Of a stretch of DNA of 64,000 bases, positions 1 to 13,059 are shown in pieces; position 1 is the stretch's first letter; every line of letters begins with the position of its first letter. The DNA comes from Floccularia luteovirens (taxonomy: Eukaryota; Basidiomycota; Agaricomycetes; Agaricales; Squamanitaceae): NCBI GenBank assembly GCA_009739215.1, contig VSJF01000012.1, positions 1-64,000 of the forward strand. Direction: 5' to 3'. Under the pieces are notes generated by a model. The model had not been told where the DNA came from, ran no database searches, and saw only the letters and a program-made list of their open reading frames with translations. The position numbers were made by a program, and so were the translations under genes.

Positions 1-237
1 GGATCATTATTGACGAAACACCCACGGTCCACGATGGAACAGCTCATCTGACCATGAGCAGCCAGTACCGAAGACCATATAAGGCGTGCTTCGAAATTGG
101 CGATGGGTGGGTGATAAAGCGGTTTCCCCTTTTGCCCGTATACCGAAAAACCCATAGGGGGTTTGGGTTGGAGACGGTCAATACGACAAACTATAAATCT
201 CCCTGAGGTGGAGTTAACAGGTTGGCTCTTGTTCCCA

Positions 238-2511
238 ATGGCTCCATACTTTTTGAAGAATCTTGTTCCTCGCAGGGAGCAACGTGAACAAGCAAGACCA
301 CTTTTGACTGTCCTTGCTAGTCTAACATGGATTCAATGGGCTCATTTCTTCACCGGGTGAGTCATCGATAACAATGAAACACTGTTCAGACGTGTCATTC
401 CTAATGTTCACACTCATTCAGGTGGTTAGCATGGACATGCGATGCCATCGACTTTTTCTCTGTATCTCTTAGTGTCACCCACCTCCAAGCTCAATTCGAC
501 AAATCTACTCACGACATTGTTCGTCTCTCTACGTCTTTCATCTGCTCAACATTATTGATATTTTCTTCCAGACGACAGCGATTACTTTAACACTGTTATT
601 ACGATCCGCGGGTGCTGTGAGTACTACTGTGGCCAACCCCATGTTTCGCTATATTTACCTTCCCCGCTATCTAGGTCCTCTTTGGCATCTTCTCCGATCG
701 TTACGGGCGAAAATGGCCTCTGGTTTTCAATTTGGTTCTCGTTGCGATACTTGAGCTTGGTGCAGGGTTCGTCCAGACTTTTCAACAATTCCTCGCTCTC
801 CGCTCTCTGTTTGGTATCGGCATGGGTGGAATATGGGGCCTCGCTGCATCAACTGCTCTCGAAAATTTACCTGTTGAGGCTCGTGGCCTCGCTAGTGGTG
901 TTCTCCAGCAGGGATATGCCGTTGGATATCTCCTAGCAGCAGTTATCAATCTCACTTTGGTCCCTGAAACATCGGCATCCTGGCGCAGCCTGTTTTGGAC
1001 TGCCTCTGGAATTTCACTATTTGCAGCAGCAGTCCGTGCAGTCCTCCCAGAAAGTGAAGTTTTCCTTCGTGCGAAGGCTGCGGAGAAAGCGCGTGGGACA
1101 GACACCTCAAAGAAAACAAAGATATTCATCAGAGAGACAAAAGAGATGCTCAAAAGGCATTGGTTGCTGTGTATCTATGCCGTACTCCTCATGACTGGTA
1201 GGAGTCCAAACAATTTTGATATGTATATGTGATTCGATCAACCCCACAGGCTTCAACTTTCTTTCACATGGCTCACAAGTGCGTCATATGATAGGGACTT
1301 CAGACTTTCCCCTTATATTCTACTTTTCAGGATCTTTATCCCACGTACCTTCAGACGTCGAAAAACTTTTCGGACCACAATGCTACAGTCGCGACAATTA
1401 TAGGGAATTGCGTAAGTCTTGTATACGATGAGCCTCACGTTATTTGCTCATAATCTGGTAGGGGGCCATCGCGTACGTACAAACAGTGTTGCGGGTGGGG
1501 ATGCTTTGCTAATTTTAGATTCAAGCGGTGGAGCCATTGCCGGTTATGTCAGTCAGTACATTGGGCGCCGTTTGACCATCGTGTGCGTTAATTTCGCCAA
1601 GCTTCCGTCCGTTTCATTTGGGACTAATGACTCTCTGCAAACATAGTCTATTTGTCTGCCTGATTGCAGGTATGTCTGGATACATAAGGTTATGAATGTC
1701 ATTTGACTGATCACATTCCCAGCTTTCATCCCCCTGTGGATATTGCCGTCATCGTTTGCTGGTCTCGCAGCTGGTGCATTTTGCATTCAATTTGGCGTTC
1801 AAGGGGCATGGGGTGTTGTACGTACTTTTCATTGTAATCTCCGACTGCTCCATCCAATCATGATGTCGTCCGTAGATACCTATTCAATTGGCTGAAATGT
1901 CACCCCCCGCGTTCCGCGCAACGTTTCCTGGAGTCGCGTACCAAGTCGGCAATGTATGTCCTTTATTATTAGCAGTCGGTTCATCAGTTTGTCTAACAGA
2001 GCAATTGACTGTAGATGGTTTCGTCCGCCTCTGCGCAAATCGAAACCAGTGAGTGACCTGATTCGGTATGGGTGTCTATAACTGAGATCATTTCCTACAT
2101 AGCCGGTGGAATTCATCAGAGGACTACTATCATAAAGAATGGGGTTGTAACTGATGTGCCAGATTATGCCAAAGTAATCGTCATCGTCAATTGATACCAA
2201 CAAGGATTAATGATTGATTGCTGTGTCTAGGTGCAAGGAATCCTTATCGGTGTCGTGTCAGCATTCGTTCTCGTCATCACGATTCTGGGTCCGGAGTACG
2301 TATATATATTCCCTTCTAATTCGTATTCTGATAACGAAACAAAAAATAAAACAGGAAACACGGGTCGCACTTTGAGAAGCATAAGGCTGCATTTGAAGAA
2401 GGAGCCGCGCGAGATGATGCACTAATCGAAGACGATATCATCTCAGGATCCCCTGATGACTCTCGGCCAAACTCGATGCGTGAAAAGCACGCGATCTCCG
2501 AGAAAATATGA
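238..2511 (+). CDS. JEN1-like: Jen1-like MFS monocarboxylate/proton symporter
   Basis: This is a spliced MFS permease of the sialate/lactate:H+ symporter (Jen1) type, expected to import short carboxylates such as lactate or pyruvate across the plasma membrane. I start at the ATG at 238 (MAPYFLKNL). Exon 1 ends at 356 and exon 2 begins at 422, and further short introns follow. MFS motif A is visible as SDRYGRKWPL after the second transmembrane segment. The Jen-family signature NxxSHxxQDxxxT appears as NFLSHGSQDLYPTYL across the exon junction near 1.25-1.35 kb. A second GRRLT loop follows. The last exon ends in a charged cytosolic tail (stop TGA 2509-2511). All exons I joined are in frame, with no lesion seen. 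It is convergent with the MFS gene at 3465-5547. The family is clear; the exact substrate is inferred. Confidence 0.88.
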
Positions 2512-3464
2512 GAATTAATCTGAATTTTGCGTTATGACATTGTATTACTATATTACCTCCCCATGAATGATCCTTGATCTCTTTTTCCATGGCCGATGTG
2601 CCGCGTTAGTCCTCACTATGGGGAATTGCAAGGTAAAGGTCAAGCGACGTCATAACCTTGAAATCAATATCATGTCGTGATATCATCTTACTATTCCATT
2701 ATCTGCACAACGAGACTCATGTAGTAACCTTACACAACCATCATCACAGCCAAATATACAAATCTTTGTGGTCCAAAATCCGATGCGGGATGTCCTATTC
2801 TCCTCTCAAACTGTGGGAGGTCAGCAATCTTGTTGTACACATCATAATACCTATCTCCCGATTTCCATACGATTAATTGGCGAACCGCTGCTTCAGACCC
2901 TGCATATTCTTCATTACTAAACACGAATCCTCCTTGTTCCTTTATGTTTATTACACTGTACATGTGTCCCACAAGCTACGTATTGTACATTCGAGTTCTT
3001 CATCGCTTTATTCCCGCCACATCTTTCGTCCTATATTTATTCACTAGGCTTTGATGGTTGTATGCCCAAGCAGTACCGTGACATGTTATAAATGGGTGCA
3101 CATTACTGTTGGAGCCAGTATCGGTCGCAAATTTCCACAGTATGTGTTACGGACAAGGGCAAGGTCAACAAGACGAGACGGTGGTGCGTGTGAAACCTGA
3201 ATGACTGTCACACTCCAAGCGTATTGGATAAATAGAAAAAACACTTGTGTGGGCATAGGGTATGCTCCAAAGTTTGTCTTACTATGAACATAACATAAAC
3301 TGTGCCTACAATTCAAGGATCTTGTTCATTTATCATCTTGAAACGCTGAGATCTGAAAGCCAAACCACTTACAAACTGGAAATGGCATCCATTTTTCAAC
3401 ATTGAACACAAGTACACTAATTCTCGTAATCCTGACCAACTTCATCTCGAGCATTAAATTATAC
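2512..3464. other. intergenic, convergent MFS genes
   Basis: This 0.95 kb holds the 3' flanks of two convergent transporter genes. The open frames here are short, lack splice logic and match no family I recognise. No tRNA or repeat was seen. Confidence 0.5.
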
Positions 3465-5547
3465 CTAATTATTTTCCGCCGTGGAGTATTCTATGTTCAC
3501 CCACGACCTCATTTGTTCACCATATCGGATAGTAGCCCAAAGAATACTGTAGTGAAGAATGATGTTAGGGCGAGACGAGGTCGATAAAGCACGAGCTAGA
3601 GCAACTTACAGAAAACCAACCCAAGCAAATATAGCAGATAGAGCATTTGTTGCTAGCACCCCATATTTGTTAATCATCGGCAGGATGCCAGAGATTGCTA
3701 ACGACATGAGCAGAGAACGAAAACCGCTAGTTTTTATTTTCAGTGGCGCCGTTGTAACATATCGTAATTTGGAGAAATATTGACTCACTTATTTGCGGCC
3801 ATACTCTCGGCACTTCGGGAGTGCAATATATCCACTACATACGCAGCAGAGGGGCTCAACACGAGGTCGACCTGGAAATTTTTCACATGACATCTATGTT
3901 ACATGAGATGAAGAGTGTGGACTTACACCAAAGCCATTCAAGAAAAGGCAGATAAGGTTCAGTGTCAGTCCGACAGGCCCGCCAATATATGTGGTGATTA
4001 ATCCGCATGATAAGACTGAAAGAGGAACGAAGATTCCAGCTCCTAATAGGGTTGCACGCAACCGGTCTTCGGGGTACCACACGCCCCCGCGTTTTTCTCT
4101 GAACCGTGTTACGATTTTATCCGATAAACGTCCTGCAACAGGTGCCCCAACTGTGATGATTCAATTGAGAAATGATAGATAGTTTGGTACGGTGCAGAAT
4201 CTGACCCATATTCCCGAGGCCACATGGCAGAAAACATGCCCCAATGATCGCTTCATTGGTGATATTATAACGGGCACCCTGAAAATTGCGATGTCTAAAC
4301 AATTCTCAATAAGAAGAGTCGTGTAATCAGAAAGCTTACAATTGTATATGCCAATGGAACCAACAGAACTTGGCACGAGGAATTAATTTTTCACGGAAGC
4401 GGAGGCTCAAGTAAAGTACTTACCATAATCTGTCATTAATGTAGTTGTCCCACTTAATGTCTAGGTGAAATATGAGATAGAATATGTTTCAAAATCAAAG
4501 GACTTACGACCGCAAGCAGGTTAGGACTCCGGAGCAATGTAAGGGATTGGATTGGATTCAACAAAACGAATTTTTTATTTGCATTAGCTTCACCGCTTGC
4601 ATGAAGCTTATCTATGCCCCTCGCACCGGGATGGCTAGTTTCAGGAAAGTAAAACAGCATTGTAAAGAATGAAATAAATCCAGCAACTCCGAGAGAGAAT
4701 TGCATTACGCGCCATGACGCATAATGAGCGGCAGCTCCTAGGGTTTGGTCAGTCTGGTGGACATTCGTAAAATGTTTGAATTTCTTACCCCCCGCTAGGG
4801 GTGCTAGGGCCGGTCCAAGCAGGGTAGCCTAAAATCAAAGGGTAGTAGAATTAGTGCCCGGAAGTTTGCCTCGTAGAGTGACAAATGACATCTTACAGCA
4901 AAATAAATACCCATTGCTTGCCCTCTCTCCTCTAACTTATATATGTCACCAATGACACCAGCCCCCACAGACATACCAGGTGCTGCACCAACTGATTGTA
5001 TGAAGCGCCATATCATGAGCTGTGGAATTGATGTCGCTAGTGTGACCCCAAGAGAGCCAACTACTAGTAGTGGTAGGCAAAACAAATATACAGGTCTGCG
5101 ACCATCTTACAAGTCAATTAGCTTTAGCTATTAATTAACCAAAATGAAATTGGGAATCTTACAGAACGTAGAATACGAAGCCCCTGCCAAACCACCCAAC
5201 CCAGCTGCAAACACTGACAAACTCACGGCGATGCTGCAAGAATACGTCTTAACAATTGACCATTAGACAGGATACAATATATAATACCTTACAACTGATC
5301 CAGTCGAATGAAGATCCTTCGCAATCTGTGGTATTGAAGGCACGAAAGTCCCGGATACGAACGCTGCAACGCATAATTAATTTTAAAGAATCAAATCTGC
5401 AAGCAAAACACTCGTACGTGGTAACAACCCAGAAAACGATACCATTGCCACCAAAATGCGCTTTTTCGCCGGAGAAAACCGTCGATATACTGCCTCACGC
5501 GTAACAACAGCCTCAGACTCCAGCAATGGTGTCTCCTCGGAAGTCAT
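3465..5547 (-). CDS. MFS drug:H+ antiporter-like exporter (DHA1 type)
   Basis: This is a minus-strand, multi-intron MFS transporter. The start at 5547 (MTSEETPLLESEAV) is followed by an SPAKKR-type cytosolic N-terminus. Later exons give typical DHA1 segments: RFIQSVGAAPGMSVGAGVIG with GDIYKLEERGQAMG (4.9-5.0 kb), FYFPETSHP with a long central loop (4.5-4.7 kb), and a C-terminal half containing SPSAAYVVDILHSRSAE and NNGFRSLLMSLAISGILP. The last exon, joined through a GT-AG intron at about 3.55-3.60 kb, ends with ATIRYGEQM and a stop at 3465-3467. The PETxxP central loop and the half-repeat structure match 12-TM proton-driven exporters of small molecules. The substrate cannot be told. The reading frame appears intact through about ten exons. 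Confidence 0.85.
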
Positions 5548-6149
5548 TTCTTCTAAAGTTGCGTTCGGAGAAAGGTCCTAGGATAGAGGGGGCGATGGGA
5601 AAACATAAAGGCGCCCCATATTATATATCGTCTGATTCGACAGACTTATAAATTCACATGAATGTAAGAATATGCCAACCAATGGTTTCTATTTGATCAA
5701 AATTATTAATATCCTACACTAACTTGAAATATCAGATCCTTAAGGAAAACTTTCCATATTCATTACACGTGTGTTAGCGAGATATGGATGTACGAATATC
5801 TTCCTCGAGTCTTGACCAACACCATACAATCGCTCTCTCGCACATTGGACACCACTACACCAAAATACAGTAAACTCATTACACGCCATCAAGTTTCCAG
5901 TACAGATATTCATTTGGATTCGTAGTTGACGTGACAGTGTGGGACATCAAATGTTCTCCACTGGCAATCTACGGGGAGACACAGTTATTCATTCATCCCA
6001 TCTATATATATATGGGCACCTCGGGTTTCGGGCAATGTCTGCTGCTGTGCGGCATGACGGGTAGAAACCGGTGATATATGGCTTCGCAGGTCTTCATTTT
6101 CGCTCAGGACGGAATACAATGTGCAACATGTCTTGCCAAGTTCAGAAGC
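5548..6149. other. intergenic, no gene seen
   Basis: AT-rich 5' flank of the exporter gene. It contains a short TA run near 6003-6012. No conserved ORF or RNA gene was recognised. Confidence 0.45.
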
Positions 6150-6712
6150 TAGTGATTCTTCACAAATATCAACCTACACGTGTCGATGCAGGTAATGTCA
6201 GTCACTATCGGTCCAACTATTATGCAATCAAAATTCCCAGCACTATCTGAAATTTGTCTTCGCAGGACTGGACTCTTTCCACGCCCAACCTCAAGGATCT
6301 CCAGCTGTTAATAGTAGGTATTGCACTAGAGGAATGATAAACTTTGTCAGATACATCGTTTCTCCCACAGAGATAATCAACAGCCTCGTACCCATCCCAG
6401 ACTGCAGCCAGCCTTCATTGTATCGTTTACAGTATGGAATGTGCCAGACATACATTACGGAGGTGATTGGCGGCAGGCTGCGGGTCTCCTCAAATATTAT
6501 CGAAGTTGATCCTGTTTACTTCGTTAGATGCCATCATGATCTTGTTTGCGGCGTTGCATTGTCACCAAATGGCTCTTAATTCATCAGTTGTGGGAATGAT
6601 TGACAGTTCGTATATGCGAGGGAATGGCTGGAGAAGAGGTTCACTTGATGAAGGACTGTTCAGATTGGGTTGAGCGTGTAATGTTCTCACCTGATGGACG
6701 TAGGTAAATGGC
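6150..6712 (+). pseudogene. relic of helical-bundle/kinase/WD40 family, internally deleted
   Basis: This is a small plus-strand remnant of the gene family at 13-30 kb. It begins with family 5' flank (the GTGATTCTTCAC and CACGTGTCGATGCA blocks at 6151-6190). Then comes a degraded N-terminus (VSPTEIINSLVPIP, 6358-6399) joined almost directly to the pre-WD40 segment QTYITEV and the first WD40 repeat (ends ALSPNGS, 6579). It breaks down after SPDGR near 6710. The whole kinase and most of the helical linker are missing and stops interrupt the frame, so it is not expressed as a receptor. Confidence 0.8.
6177..6190 (+). promoter_or_regulatory. conserved E-box block (relic copy)
   Basis: CACGTGTCGATGCA, one mismatch from the block found upstream of the three larger paralogues. 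It contains the palindromic bHLH-type core CACGTG. It shows that the relic brought its 5' flank with it. Confidence 0.5.
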
Positions 6713-7832
6713 AGACTTTCGCCACATCATGGCGGAATATGAATGTCTTTGTACCCTTCTCCATTCCCATCCAAGGCCGGAAAGGAAATCATAGCTGATG
6801 GCGAAGTCTTGGTTTCCAACCTCCGGACTGTAATTGGAGGTTAAGAATGAGATCGGGACGGGAGATGCTGAACCTCACATGCAGGCAGTATTGTTCTACT
6901 GCCATTCAGCTCGGCAGAAGTCGGAGTATTATCAAAGTTTCAATTATCCATGCTTTACAGTTAGCCTCCTCGGTAAGGATGGGTTACCTCGGCTGCCTAC
7001 TGTGCTCAGTTTGTTAAAATGACTACCAGGTCCACACATTAGCTTTTCTGATGCTATTTGGAACGAACGACCCCACTATCAAATCCTTACACCTACCTTG
7101 CCTCTGTACTGCCATCATACAGATGACGATACATTCATATTCGTCACTTCGGTGCGTGAAAGAGGACTGTTAAAGGGTTATTCCAAGAAGCGAGCGCAAA
7201 CAGAGAGCATTTTGATCAAGGCTAATAAGTCCGTGAGACCGCGCCTTGTGGGCTGCAGAGCTTCCCCATGAAGGTAACTTTAAGAGTTCGAAGAAAGAAT
7301 AGGATTTTGACAAACAATATCTTACTGCAGGGAGGAGCATTTTACGGATATCAATGACGTTTAAATTAACGTACAAATTACAAAATACATAATGGAAGAC
7401 TTGTTAATTGACATGTAGGACTACCCCCTCCCCCCCTCAAGGACGCGATGTCGAACATTTCAGTTTCTTTCATATGTTCATGGATTGCTCAGATGATCTT
7501 GATTTGTTGTACTCGCAGTTGTTTACCTAGTTTACTTGAGATTTTCCTTTGCATTCTCCACCATCGGTTTTTCTAAAGTTTATTCATTATCTGGTTCTAT
7601 ATCGGCCAAATCGGGGTTTGGGAGAAAGGTTGAGGTACTTTGGGATGCATGTGGAGTGTTGCTGGACATTGAAAATGGGGTGAGTAATGATGAAGGGACA
7701 GTGTTGATCACCTCGTCGTTGTCGCTGAATGAGTAGCAGTAATTTGATATGGCTATCTATAACCGCAGCGACTAAGCTAGATTTAATATGATTACTACGC
7801 CGTTACTGTATGGAACAACAAGCATTTCATAT
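6713..7832. other. gap without recognisable gene
   Basis: Short unrelated ORFs only. The first few hundred bases may be a decayed WD40 continuation of the relic at 6150, but I cannot align it. Nothing else was identified. Confidence 0.4.
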
Positions 7833-10800
7833 CTAGAAGCCGTCCGAAATATGTAAGAGTGTGAGCTGACCAGAATCTGAAATTGTGCCGAAATAATTGT
7901 GTCCTTGCCACTTCGAATCATGATCCTTTACACCCATATATCTCCTGGATACGGGTATCCAACACAACCTTTTACCATCCTCTTTGCGTATAACCCACCC
8001 ATCCTCTTCCAAAAACTTTGACCTGTCAATATTCGTCTCCCATTTGTATGTCCTGACATCGACCTCCTTCCCTTGTTTCCAATGATACATGGATTTACGA
8101 GTGTGCGACCATTTCGAATGGACGTATAAGATTGTGCTATCCAAAGAAAGCTCGAGGAGCATGGAAGATCCGTCCAGTCTGACGTCAAGTTTCTTCTCTA
8201 GTCGGCCCGTAGCAGCATCTAAGACGCATACCCGCTTATTGTCATGACCACCTGTTATGCTTGCAATCCAGTACCCATCCAGAGACCACGCGATTCCTTT
8301 TATCCAGCCAAATTCAGAGGTGAAATAGAGAAGAGTAGGTGGTGTAGTCGTGATACTCCATACGCAGATCTTGTTTCCGTCAATGAGTGCGAGCTTCTCT
8401 GCATTGGGGGAGAAGGCGGCGTGTTCAGTGAATGACCCTTGAAGAGTGCAGAATGGCTCGCCAGAGTAGGGTTTAGAGGACCAGATAGTGATTGTATCCC
8501 TGGTGAGGATGGCGACATAGCAACGTTTAAGTGAAAATATAATATTTAATGTTTTTGGTTGCGCTGTCGGATGTTTTGCACATGTCAATTGGGCAAGGTC
8601 CCAGAGTTCGAGGTTGGAACCTGAAGCTGAAACAAACCGTTCACTATTTGGCGAGAACGACAACGGCTCAACATATTCCAACGCCGACAGTTTGCCAACG
8701 TCTTGCCAAGGCCAGGTGTGCGGGTCCCAAATGTGAATAACATCGCCATCACCAGATACGGAGATTCGATCTCCCTTTGGGGATACAGAAATGTTCCGTG
8801 ACTTTACTCCAAATGAATGGACGCAGTCGCCAGTAGCTATGTCCCACACTTTCGTGTCTATCATTCCCACATGAGACGATCTGGGTGTCGTTGAAAAAGG
8901 CCGCGGATCTCACTTGATACGTGTGTCGTCCTTTCATAGTCATTACGACCTTGCCACTTTTGGTGTCCCACAAGCGCAGATTAATGTCCAGAAAATGTGC
9001 GAAATCCTTCGAAATAGCCCTCACATATTTAACCTTGGGAATGGTCTTCACTACCTTCCCAATGTTCACATCCCACACCTGTAACCCTCTTCCGCCCACT
9101 TCAGAAGCAACCTGCTTCCCATTTGCATGCCACGCAACCATTCTCACACTCTCGTCCACCTTCTGCTGATTTACTTCAGCACCTGATCCGACATTCCACA
9201 CCCGCCATGTTGTATCAAGAGATCCAGAGACGATCCACTGTCCGTCTGGCGACCATGCGATGGAGTTAATGCAATCTGTATGTCCCAATAACGTATTCTT
9301 CATTGTACCGACTCTAGAATCCCAGATCTGCACACGACCATCACCCAAGCCAGAGGCAATTAAGCCACCATCAGGGGAATACTCGACACACTGCACACTG
9401 CTATCTCCCTCAAATAAACGCAAACAAGTTCCCCACATCGCTTCCCGAGCGGTCACGAGTTTGACAGCAGCTCGGTTACCATTTGTTGCCTTTGTATCAG
9501 CATAAAGCTCCGTCATCTTGCAATGTGGTGCGAAAATAGATGCGGAATTGTATATCTCGCATGGTCGGATGCTAATGGGCGAAAAAAATTCAAGGACAAG
9601 TCTGTATGCGTCATTGATTATCTGCGGTACGTCCTCCTTCACCTCTTGCTGGACTTTCTCCTGCATACAACTATTTTAGAACATCCAAATCAAACACAAA
9701 ACCTGACAGTACCTTCCACCATTCATACGCCCCAATCAATCCTATAACTACATCTGGCAAGTGATTCATGTAACCGAGCATCTCTATCCACGGCGCGAGC
9801 TTTCTTCTAACAAACTTCTCTTTAGATTCAAAAGTTCTGATGCCCGTCTACTATTCCTAAGATGTGTAGCCCAAAGGACACAAGCATATTGCAAATGAGC
9901 GGGAATCTGTTTCTTGACGACGGGTGGTGTGTTTCCAATGAGTGCTGAGTCTTGTGTCATAGTCGATAGGCAAGCTGATGCGAGACGTGTGTGGTGTTTG
10001 ATTGGATCAACATAGAATTTAGTATTGGTGCGTCGGCACTTGTCAATAATGAATTGTGGAAAGCTGGCGTGTAACATTTGAATTTCCGCATCTTCATCTA
10101 TCTTGCCACCCTCTCTCTTCGGCATATAAATCACTGACCCAAGTCGTCTCAGGACGTATTCCGTGTCTTCAATGGTGATACCAGTCAAATCTTTCAACAT
10201 ATTGGCGGATACACGGTCCTGCACCAACGCTAGACTCCCAAGGACTACTATGATACTCTGTTGGATCTTCGGTGACTTCCAATCGTTTTCATGAAAAGAA
10301 TTTCGTAATACAGCCAGGTATAGCTGATCGAGATTATCAAGACTGAATACTGCATCCGCGAGGTGGTTGGATAGTAGCATATCCAATGTTTCAAGTGGCT
10401 TGTATGGACCATCTTGTAGGAAGTGAACTAATGTTGCTGCATAGATGAAGAGACCTTCGGCATGCTGAGTAAGGTCGTGCTTTAAGTATATCTTGGCTTA
10501 TTTTTTCGAGGTTCACCTGCAAGTAGAGTTGTATGTCTGCATCTGCCATGATTTTGGGAATATCTTGCATCCTAAAAGGTTTCGAGACATCCCGAAAATC
10601 GACCGAATCAAGTACATTATGGATATGCATTTATGAGGAGGTAGAGTATATGAACCACATCCTTTTGCGCCGCCTTCTGACACTCATCCAAGGCATCTAT
10701 AATGATGATCACTCGGTGATGCGAGGTCACTTTCTTGAGAGGTTCAATAATAAGTTGTTGGAGATCGGATTCCAGATGTTGTCCTTCCTTGCCCTGATTG

Positions 10801-11853
10801 GTATATTGGCGAGCTGCAGCCGCCAGATGTGGGCGAAGCTTTGGCTGGCTGGCTGCAAGTTGGTATGCAAGAGTTGGTAACACGTATCGGGCAGTGCTCA
10901 GCTTGTTCACATCACGAACAAAAAAAAACGATGCACCCAATGATTTCGATTTGGGGTCAGTGTTGTCGAGACGTCTAGCCATTTCATAGGCAAGGGTAGA
11001 CTTTCCAGTCCCCTCACCACCACTGAGGACGTAGATCAGAGGGTCGTTTTCGCTTGGATCGGGACCGAGCGTCCACTTTGTCATATCCTCGAGTAAATCT
11101 ATTCGCGTTCCCGGAAGGACTCCGGATCGAATTCGATTATTTGATGAAATGTATCCAGAATTGACATGTGGAAGACTTTTTAATGCATGCGCAGCTAATT
11201 CCTCTGCAACGCCGTTCAGTAACTGTTCAATCTTAATTTGGTCCTTAAACTGTGCTGTACGTCAATCATGACATATGGTCAACCATGCCAAAGGACACGT
11301 ACTGAAAAATTCTTTATTGTACTCTCCACATCCTGTCTAAGTTTCACCAACGTGTCTGCATTGCTTTTGCCTTGTATTAACCGTCTTGTGCGTGATTTTA
11401 TTAATTTAGTTGCTTTGCTGTTGATATCATTCAGCCTCCTGCAATGAGTTTTGTCAACGATAATAATAGCAAATGTCCAACCTGATAAGAATGTTCACCC
11501 TGTCGTTCAGCTCAGGAGAGTTTACAGACCACCCATGTGTTCCCATTCCCGCTTCGGATCCGATATTCGCAGCATCTTTGCGGGTATTTTCTATGATCTC
11601 CACAAGATTTTTGATGTCTTCTGCTAAGGCTTTTCGCTTTTTTTTATTTCCACGAACTTGCTACAGCGGGAAGCGTTAGTTTTGTCATGCATCCTGGTCA
11701 AAAATTGCGACATACAATGAGCATGCCAATCAATAAACCTAGTGCAGAGAATGCCGCCGGCAAACCGGGGATAGGGGTTGATGCGTCTTTCCCGACACTA
11801 GCGATTTGTTGGGCTACATTCAGAATGTCATCGATTGCTTTGGAAGGAGACAT
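7833..11853 (-). pseudogene. HeLo-like-NACHT-WD40 NLR-type gene, frame-broken
   Basis: This is a fungal NLR-like gene read on the minus strand from ATG 11853 (MSPSKAIDDILNVAQQ). Exon 1 encodes a helical-bundle N-terminus with the glycine/proline turn PIPGLPAAFSALGLLIGM. Two small exons complete the bundle, and a clean intron lies at 11255-11302. The NACHT domain has Walker A GGEGTGKST (about 11.0 kb) and Walker B VIIIIDALDE (about 10.7 kb). A winged-helix/superhelical region, the helical linker (LVLEFFSPIS) and WD40 repeats to 7833 follow. There are three lesions: (i) after YLLINAYP (about 10.62 kb) the frame changes and the usual strand containing the SRPE-type sensor is missing; (ii) an extra base near 10480; (iii) an extra base near 8866 inside a WD40 blade. 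It probably belonged to a non-self recognition or cell-death repertoire. Confidence 0.8.
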
Positions 11854-13059
11854 TGTTTCAAAGGACTGTTGGGTTATCCCACCCGCTTATTGAGATGAGA
11901 AACAAGAGGCAAAGGATAGAGGGACGTACCACGGGTGTAATGGTGGGAGCAAAAACGTCGGGTGACAGTTTAGAGGGTGAATTTATTGGAAGAATGGCCC
12001 GGTTTACACACAAGGTTCCTGACTCCCGGAGTCCCATATAAGGCTAATTTGGCAGCTGTTAAGAAAATATTATGTGATGTCTGATAAAAATCACCTTTCA
12101 AAAACTATATGACCACTATCGAAAATGGAATTTGTGCGATGTCCACGGAACTTTATCCTTCCAGTTCGTGAATGTGATCGTGATAATCATGACAGATATG
12201 CTCTCCGGAATGGTGTTTGCACCCAGATGCAAGTCAGCTGTGCCCCATTGATTTTACTGTGTAAGACAGACGCATCACTGGACAAAAAACTGGTGTCTAT
12301 ACTGAAGCATAGGTTTATAAGTTATTAGCCACAGTCCTGGAGCCATATTTGTGTCTAGGACAGTTTGAATTCCTGCTCGCAGTCAATGAGCACCTGCACC
12401 GTACACAAGGACGCCATCTACCACAACACCCAAGTATCACCGTTGACAACATTGCCCAATGTAACCAAGGTAGAGCTATCAAATTTTCCATTATTCACAT
12501 CGCCACATATCTGTGAGTGGTTGTGTGATAGGTCTTTGGACTAGATTCTCACCCAAAAACAACCCCTCCATCATCGAGTTGATCTGCTATGCAGAGTATC
12601 TTTATACCCATGATGGTATTATCAATGAATGCAGCTGTCTTGAGTGACTCTAAAGCTGTGGGGTTTCGTTGTGCGGATAAACTCTGGGAACAACTTTCGT
12701 TAGATGTTACAACTAAGATCCCACCAAAACACACCTGCTGTCCAAGGCCAATGAAGCCATCACAAATAATGAATTACTGCTTGTGGTATTGCTCTCTGTA
12801 TATACCACACCGAAGGCACGGTCACTGAGAGTAAAATCCCCCAAAGGCTACAGTTTACAGTGCCCAATGGGAGATCGGAGTTCCACTAGTACTAACTTAT
12901 GTAGTCCGAATATGGGTGTGACGGGAAAGTATTATACAAGTCGCTGTTGTGATTATTTGCTTCTGTTATACTAGCGCTGTTCATAATATTTATGCCCTGC
13001 GGTGAATCATACAAAGCTTTACTGTACGCTGAATCATGATGCCTGAGGCACCTGCCCGA
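11854..13059. other. gap, no confident gene
   Basis: This is the space between the NLR gene and the plus-strand relic. A 61-residue minus-strand ORF (12549-12734) looks mildly protein-like (VTSNESCSQSL, FIDNTIMGIKI) and could be a remnant exon, but I cannot place it in a family. Otherwise nothing was seen. Confidence 0.35.

Noticed and set aside
12549..12734. 61-codon minus ORF with protein-like composition
   Set aside because: No neighbouring exons, no family match I can defend; kept only as a note in the gap entry.
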